Origin: Opitutales bacterium UBA7389
GTDB taxonomy: Bacteria > Verrucomicrobiota > Verrucomicrobiia > Opitutales > Opitutaceae
Assembly (NCBI GenBank): GCA_002474325.1
Contig: DKNL01000285.1
Span: 3,745-21,064 of the forward strand
DNA length: 17,320 bases
Direction: 5' to 3'
The notes under the pieces were generated by a model that made no database searches, was not told the origin of the DNA, and saw only the letters and a list, made by a program, of their open reading frames with translations. The position numbers were made by a program, and so were the translations under genes. This document shows positions 13,760 through 17,320 of the stretch, in pieces; position 1 is the first letter of the stretch; the number at the start of each line of letters is the position of its first letter.

Positions 13760-13832
13760 ATGGGGCCTAGCTTCTCGTCGATTACAGCTAAAATTGAATC
13801 CAAAGAAGCCTGTTCAACGAATTCATACTTGG

Positions 13833-13856
13833 TACAATCGCCTCGGTTTTTGAGGC
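13833..13856 (+). promoter_or_regulatory. -10-like TACAAT followed by a small dyad, upstream of the ECF operon
   Basis: TACAAT (13833-13838) matches the -10 consensus at five of six positions, but no good -35 is at 16-18 bases. Directly after it GCCTC (13840-13844) and GAGGC (13852-13856) form a 5-bp stem with a 7-base loop at the expected transcription start. It could be an operator or a 5' hairpin of the messenger. The nearest gene starts at 13879 without a Shine-Dalgarno. Confidence 0.3.
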
Positions 13857-13878
13857 TAGCTTCCTTTCGACTACGACG

Positions 13879-14478
13879 ATGAAAACGACGAAACTCACAT
13901 TGGCACTGCTGGGATTGCTAGTTTTGGCCTTCTCGAATCTCCACGCAAAAAAGCGGGAGATCCCTTTCATCTATTTGAACCAGAACCAGATACTGTACAT
14001 CACTGTCATCGACAATATCTATCATGATGATGGCTTTGGCAGCGGAAATTTCGCTGATCGCTATTACGATATTGAGGAAACCCTGGTTAAGGTTTTAAGG
14101 GAGACGGAATTCCCCATGGGTTACAAAATCGTCCGTTTTGGGGCTCGAGTGCCGGAGAATCAGCCGGAGTTGCAGTTATACATCACCAAATGGGGGGGCA
14201 ATGGACTGGGCGAGATCGAAGTTCGCATGAATGCGGCTTTGAAGGCACGATCCCAGGGTCGTACCAGAAACAAGCTTGGGTTCTTCTATGAACGGGGCGG
14301 GGCCTACCCGATGATATCCCAATCCCAAACGACCGCGAAATACAATGAGGTCCTGTCCAAGGCCTTGATGGATCTCATGTCTAGACTAAACGATCACTTC
14401 AATGTGGACTTCGATGATTCCAATTTGGGGGATAATTCTCGGTCTTCGAGCTTGAGCTCGCCTTTTCAGGCCGAATAA
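13879..14478 (+). CDS. Exported protein of unknown function, upstream of ECF sigma factor
   Basis: I do not recognise the family. A clear signal peptide (MKTTKLTLALLGLLVLAFSNLHA, cleaved before KKREIP) precedes a 176-residue domain with alternating strands and helices. There is an N-terminal strand YITVIDN, a helix with ETLVKVLRET, strands YKIVRFG and ELQLYITKWG, then IEVRMNAALKAR, a basic turn, and a C-terminal helix SKALMDLMSRLNDHF. This order faintly recalls small LptE- or DUF4136-like envelope proteins; I would not assign it. No lipobox cysteine exists, so it is probably periplasmic. Its stop is 21 bases before the sigma factor start, so the three genes may form one operon, and this protein could be a sensor or target in the sigma response. 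That role is positional inference. Confidence 0.7.
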   Translation: MKTTKLTLALLGLLVLAFSNLHAKKREIPFIYLNQNQILYITVIDNIYHDDGFGSGNFADRYYDIEETLVKVLRETEFPMGYKIVRFGARVPENQPELQLYITKWGGNGLGEIEVRMNAALKARSQGRTRNKLGFFYERGGAYPMISQSQTTAKYNEVLSKALMDLMSRLNDHFNVDFDDSNLGDNSRSSSLSSPFQAE

Positions 14479-14499
14479 GTCGGAGCATCTTGGTTTGAG

Positions 14500-15078
14500 A
14501 TGAGTGGTTCGATGGATGACGCGAGCATCGAGGCGGAATTGATGAGACGTATAGGCTCGGGTGAGCGCAGCGCATTCGATGAGCTCTATGCCCGTTACTC
14601 ACGCCCGCTGTTTTCCTATGCATTCAATTTTCTGAAAGACCGCATGATTGCGGAGGAGGTCCTTCAGGACGCCTTCGTGAAAATTTGGAGAACGGCGTCG
14701 AGATACAATCCCAAGCTCTCCCGGCCATTCAGTTGGGCCGTTCTGGTAACCAAGCGGCTTTGTATCGACCGTCTGAGACGGATGAAGCCGGAGTCCATAG
14801 TCGAGGACCCGATGGCATTGCAATCCAGTGAAGACACTCGATCACAACAGCGCTCTCCTTTGGAAACCGTGGCGGTGGGAGAGGAAGTTGGTCGCCTACG
14901 TTCGATGATAGACAAACTGCCTCAGGCGCAAAAGGACAGTTTATCCCTGGCTATCAGCAAGGGCCTCACTCAACAGGAAATTTCGGATACGTTAGGCATG
15001 CCCCTGGGCACGGTGAAAACTTCGATGCGGCGCGGGATGCAACGTCTCCGCCAGTTAATGTCACATTGTTATGAATAA
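14500..15078 (+). CDS. ECF-family (SigK-like) RNA polymerase sigma factor
   Basis: A 192-residue extracytoplasmic-function sigma factor that would direct RNA polymerase to its own regulon. Region 2 spans about 26-95 (FDELYARYSRPLFSYAF, AEEVLQDAFVKIWRTASRY, and WAVLVTKRLCIDRLRR for -10 recognition). A linker of about 35 residues follows, then region 4 at about 133-186 (LPQAQKDSLSLAISKGLTQQEISDTLGMPLGTVKTSMRRGMQRLR) with the helix-turn-helix that reads the -35. It is preceded by an exported protein gene and overlaps the anti-sigma gene by 8 bases. The pairing with an RskA-like partner supports the SigK-type subgroup. ATG 14500 is used; ATG 14512 is a possible shorter start. Target promoters cannot be predicted from this window. 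Confidence 0.92.
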   Translation: MSGSMDDASIEAELMRRIGSGERSAFDELYARYSRPLFSYAFNFLKDRMIAEEVLQDAFVKIWRTASRYNPKLSRPFSWAVLVTKRLCIDRLRRMKPESIVEDPMALQSSEDTRSQQRSPLETVAVGEEVGRLRSMIDKLPQAQKDSLSLAISKGLTQQEISDTLGMPLGTVKTSMRRGMQRLRQLMSHCYE

Positions 15079-15931
15079 GGAAGAATTACAGGAAAAGGCA
15101 CTTCAATACGCTCTCGGAACGCTCCCGCAATCGGAGGAGGTTGAGTTGGAGCGCCTCGTTTCGGAAAACCATGAGCTCCGCTCATTAGTCTATGAATGGC
15201 AGCAAGTGAACGAAGCAGATGCTCGCGAGTGTGACCAGGTAGAGCCGTCGTTCCACATCTACTCGAGTGTTATGTCTAGAATCGACATATCTAAGGGCGA
15301 CCGCAGTTTGCCTAGCTCGAAGATGACGGAATCGTCTTTGCGCTTCCTAGCCCAATGGGGTGGTTGGGCCGCAGCAGCAGGACTGGCCATATTCTCAGGA
15401 GTTTCAATGAGCCAAGTGGCGAATGAATCGTTGAGCGGCAATCCGGCTGAAAGCGATATCGTCCTCAATGAACTCGGCAATCCCGAGCAAGCTAGCCTGG
15501 TAGCGAGGGAGGGTGGAGAGGAGGAATTCCAAAACCGACTTTTGGAGCTAACGGGCCTAGCGGAAGCGTACTGGTTCTCTCGCGAAGGATTGCCGCCGGA
15601 GATCGATGATGGCGTCGATGCCCAGGAATTCAGCGGAGGATTCTCGATCTATGATCGGAAGATCAAAATCGGGGTAATCGGGATCGAGAATATTCCGGAA
15701 GGTCACTTAGGCCGCTACTATAGCGTTTGGGCGAAGCCGTCGGAAGCTAGCGAACCTGTCTGGGCGGGCATGATTCAGCAAGGCGAGCCCGCTAGCCGCT
15801 TGGCCTTTTTCGATCTCTCGACTAACGACACTATCCAAGATTCCGACGAAGCTATATCTTTCTTCGTAACCGAGGAGACGGAAAAGAGGCCCACCCGTCC
15901 CGAAGGAAAAATCGTGTTGAGCGGCATTTAG
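15071..15931 (+). CDS. RskA-like membrane anti-sigma factor
   Basis: Single-pass membrane protein of 286 residues that should hold the neighbouring sigma factor inactive until an envelope signal triggers release. The cytoplasmic part (1-92) starts with EKALQYALGTLPQSEEVELERLVSEN, a typical anti-sigma domain, but it lacks the H-x3-C-x2-C zinc motif of ZAS-type members. A membrane segment lies at about 94-116 (AQWGGWAAAAGLAIFSGVSM). The periplasmic part ends in the RskA C-terminal pattern GRYYSVWAKPSEASEPVWAGMIQQG, then FFVTEETEKRPTRPEGKIVLSG. The start codon lies inside the end of the sigma gene (8-base overlap), giving coupled, near equimolar synthesis. The signal and releasing protease are unknown. 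Confidence 0.88.
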   Translation: MNKEELQEKALQYALGTLPQSEEVELERLVSENHELRSLVYEWQQVNEADARECDQVEPSFHIYSSVMSRIDISKGDRSLPSSKMTESSLRFLAQWGGWAAAAGLAIFSGVSMSQVANESLSGNPAESDIVLNELGNPEQASLVAREGGEEEFQNRLLELTGLAEAYWFSREGLPPEIDDGVDAQEFSGGFSIYDRKIKIGVIGIENIPEGHLGRYYSVWAKPSEASEPVWAGMIQQGEPASRLAFFDLSTNDTIQDSDEAISFFVTEETEKRPTRPEGKIVLSGI

Positions 15932-16072
15932 GGGAATCTGCTTCTGTTTTCGGGTAGGGTGAGTCGGCTCGGTCCTCCCGGCCTCAAGGAATCCTTACAT
16001 GGCTGGTCTTGAGTTTAGTCCAGACTATCCAAAAGGCATCCCTGATGCTTGAACTATCGATGGTTGAACATT

Positions 16073-16116
16073 GCCAAACCGGGTTGGCCCATTAGCTTGA
16101 GGTTTAAATGGGCCAA
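16073..16116 (+). promoter_or_regulatory. Two mutually exclusive hairpins at the tatT start codon
   Basis: TTGGCCCATT (16084-16093) and AATGGGCCAA (16107-16116) are perfect 10-bp inverted arms around a 13-base loop. The right arm contains the tatT ATG (16108) and the loop contains GAGG (16099-16102), the likely Shine-Dalgarno. An upstream stem GCCAA (16073-16077) with TTGGC (16084-16088) uses the same bases as the left arm, so only one of the two hairpins can form at a time. The layout suggests translational control of tatT. That a 10-bp perfect palindrome arises by chance exactly at a start codon is unlikely but not excluded. Confidence 0.5.
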
Positions 16117-17022
16117 AAGCGAAAATTCTTGAACTGTTTGCTACTGGTAGCCGCATTCGGCACCGCCAGCTGCTCGATTAAGAATGTGGCTATGAATCAG
16201 CTAGGCGATGCTTTGTCTGGCGGAGGAACAGTTTTTTCCTCCGATGAGGACCCGGAACTGGTCGGAGACGCATTACCCTTTAGTCTAAAACTGATGGAGA
16301 GCGTTCTTGCTGAGACGCCAAGGCATAAAGCGCTGCTCGGCGCCTTGGCTAGCGGATTTGCACAATATGCGTACGGCTATGTTCAACTGGACGCCGACGA
16401 AATCGAGGATGAGGATTATGATCGGGCGTTAGAATTGAGGGGTCGCGCCAAGAATTTGTATCTGCGAGCGAAAGGTTACGGGATGCGGTCTCTAGAAGTT
16501 GCCCATCCAGGATTCGAGGCCGATTTGAAGTCAGATAAATTCGCTGCCCTCGAGAGACTTGGGAGGGGGGACGTGGAAACTGCCTATTGGACTGCCCTCG
16601 CCTGGGCGGGCGCGATCGTTTTGTCGTTAGACGATCCGCAGATTTTAGGCGAGCTGGCTTATGCCGAAGCGTTGATGGATCGAATAATGGGTCTCGATCC
16701 AGATTGGGAGTATGGTACGCTGCACGGGTTTTTCATAACTTACGAAATGAGCCGACTGGGCGGAGAGGGGGATTCCGTCGAGAAAGCGACTCTGCACTTT
16801 AAGCGGGCCAAAGAGCTTTCAGGTGGCAACATAGCCTCTTATTATGTTGCTATGGCTGAATCTGTCGCTGTGGAAAAAGGCGATAAAGAGCTATTCGTTT
16901 CATTACTGAATCAAGCTCTAGCTATCGATATCGATGCCCGCCCGGATTGGCGGCTCTCCAACTTCATCTATCAACGGAGGGCGAAATGGCTGCTCACGCG
17001 ACTGGATTGGTATTTCTTCTAA
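16108..17022 (+). CDS. TatT lipoprotein, TPR component of a TRAP transporter
   Basis: TatT proteins (first described in Treponema pallidum, Tp0956) are periplasmic lipoproteins with cryptic TPR-like helices. They bind the TRAP substrate-binding protein TatP and are thought to help pass hydrophobic ligands such as organic acids. The 304 residues begin with a lipoprotein signal (LLLVAAFGTASC, Cys22) followed by SIKNVAMNQLGDAL, a typical TatT start. Family hallmarks seen are DPELVGDALPFSLKLMESVLAETPRHKALLGALASGFAQYAYGYVQ, AYWTALAWAGAI, and the C-terminal RRAKWLL. The substrate-binding gene starts 92 bases downstream and confirms the pairing. The start codon lies in a strong hairpin (listed separately). 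The membrane subunits of the transporter would lie beyond the window. Confidence 0.85.
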   Translation: MGQKRKFLNCLLLVAAFGTASCSIKNVAMNQLGDALSGGGTVFSSDEDPELVGDALPFSLKLMESVLAETPRHKALLGALASGFAQYAYGYVQLDADEIEDEDYDRALELRGRAKNLYLRAKGYGMRSLEVAHPGFEADLKSDKFAALERLGRGDVETAYWTALAWAGAIVLSLDDPQILGELAYAEALMDRIMGLDPDWEYGTLHGFFITYEMSRLGGEGDSVEKATLHFKRAKELSGGNIASYYVAMAESVAVEKGDKELFVSLLNQALAIDIDARPDWRLSNFIYQRRAKWLLTRLDWYFF

Positions 17023-17114
17023 GAAGCGATTTTTGTAGCCTCGGTTTAACGCGTTATTGATTGAACGTTTCCCAATTCCCGGTGTTTCTATTGTAAGCTG
17101 ATATCGAAATTTGC

Positions 17115-17320
17115 ATGATAATTCGCTCACAGAAATCCTTCTTTCTTCTCACGGCTATCCTTGGAGCTTTCATTATGGGTTCCATTCCAAGCCTGGCCGC
17201 TCCTCTTAGGTTGGCGACCTTGGCCCCCAAAGACACATCATTCGACAAGACTTTGCGGAAGATGGGCCAAACGTGGAGAAAGGAAACGAATGGTAAGGCC
17301 AGCTTAATCGTGTACGCGGG
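17115..17320 (+). CDS. TRAP transporter substrate-binding protein, DctP/TatP type (3' end cut by window)
   Basis: The first 68 codons are present. A signal peptide (MIIRSQKSFFLLTAILGAFIMGSIPSLA, cleaved before APLRLA) is followed by LRLATLAPKDTSFDKTLRKMGQTWRKETNGKASLIVYA. This is the characteristic beginning of DctP-family TRAP solute-binding proteins (the pattern L-A-T-L-A-P-x-x-T-S-x-x-x-x-L and W-R-K-x-x-x-G-K). The ORF starts at ATG 17115, 92 bases after tatT, and stays open to the window end. It should be the TatP partner of the TatT protein. Ligand-binding residues lie outside the window, so the substrate is unknown. Confidence 0.85.
   Translation, partial: MIIRSQKSFFLLTAILGAFIMGSIPSLAAPLRLATLAPKDTSFDKTLRKMGQTWRKETNGKASLIVYA

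Noticed and set aside
16049..16069. Two TTGAAC direct repeats 15 bases apart upstream of tatT, considered as an ECF -35 or operator
   Set aside because: Too short and common a sequence, with no matching -10 pattern and no copy upstream of the sigma operon to compare.

Overview
The window looks like chromosomal DNA (roughly half GC) from a Verrucomicrobiota bacterium, most likely class Opitutae (Puniceicoccales or Pelagicoccus-like). This is inferred from two adjacent secreted proteins with a He_PIG/Ig-like part and a C-terminal domain (RGFVG..., IGGL, GLGPQL, NDNWEE) that I associate with that group, and from the W-A-x-x-[DE]-P helical-repeat protein behind hflC. No rRNA or other taxonomic marker is present. 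There is no phage, transposon or CRISPR signature.

Layout, left to right. (1) The 5' end of a minus-strand tRNA-Gly with its promoter, then about 530 bases without a credible gene. (2) A plus-strand cluster hflK-hflC-helical repeat protein: inner-membrane SPFH proteins that in other bacteria control the FtsH protease. (3) A gap of about 380 bases with one terminator-like hairpin, then a DUF3127 OB-fold protein and, facing it, a gamma-glutamylcyclotransferase-like protein. (4) The most interesting region, 5.3-8.4 kb: four overlapping plus-strand genes encoding a DUF3570 outer-membrane barrel, an ApbE-type FMN transferase, a TlpA-like periplasmic thioredoxin and a DUF4266 mini-lipoprotein ending in GGGGCGCN. 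The barrel has a D-S-I-S-G-A-T sequence just behind its signal peptide, which matches the ApbE flavinylation motif. The four genes therefore read as a self-contained envelope redox module: a flavin carrier, the enzyme that loads it, a thiol reductant and a CxC lipoprotein. (5) Two tandem Ig-domain paralogues with nearly identical C-terminal domains. (6) A minus-strand Gfo/Idh/MocA oxidoreductase preceded by a 6-codon leader ORF that overlaps its start codon. (7) A FetAB-type ABC exporter pair. (8) An exported protein of unknown function, an ECF sigma factor and its RskA-like anti-sigma factor in one probable operon. (9) A TatT lipoprotein, whose start codon lies in a 10-bp perfect hairpin, followed by the beginning of a TRAP substrate-binding protein (TatP) that runs off the window.

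A common theme is envelope function: HflKC, the DUF3570 module, the secreted Ig proteins, ECF/anti-sigma signalling, metal export and TRAP solute uptake. Recognisable Shine-Dalgarno sequences are rare, so several start codons are uncertain and are flagged. All assignments come from reading motifs by eye; no database search was run.
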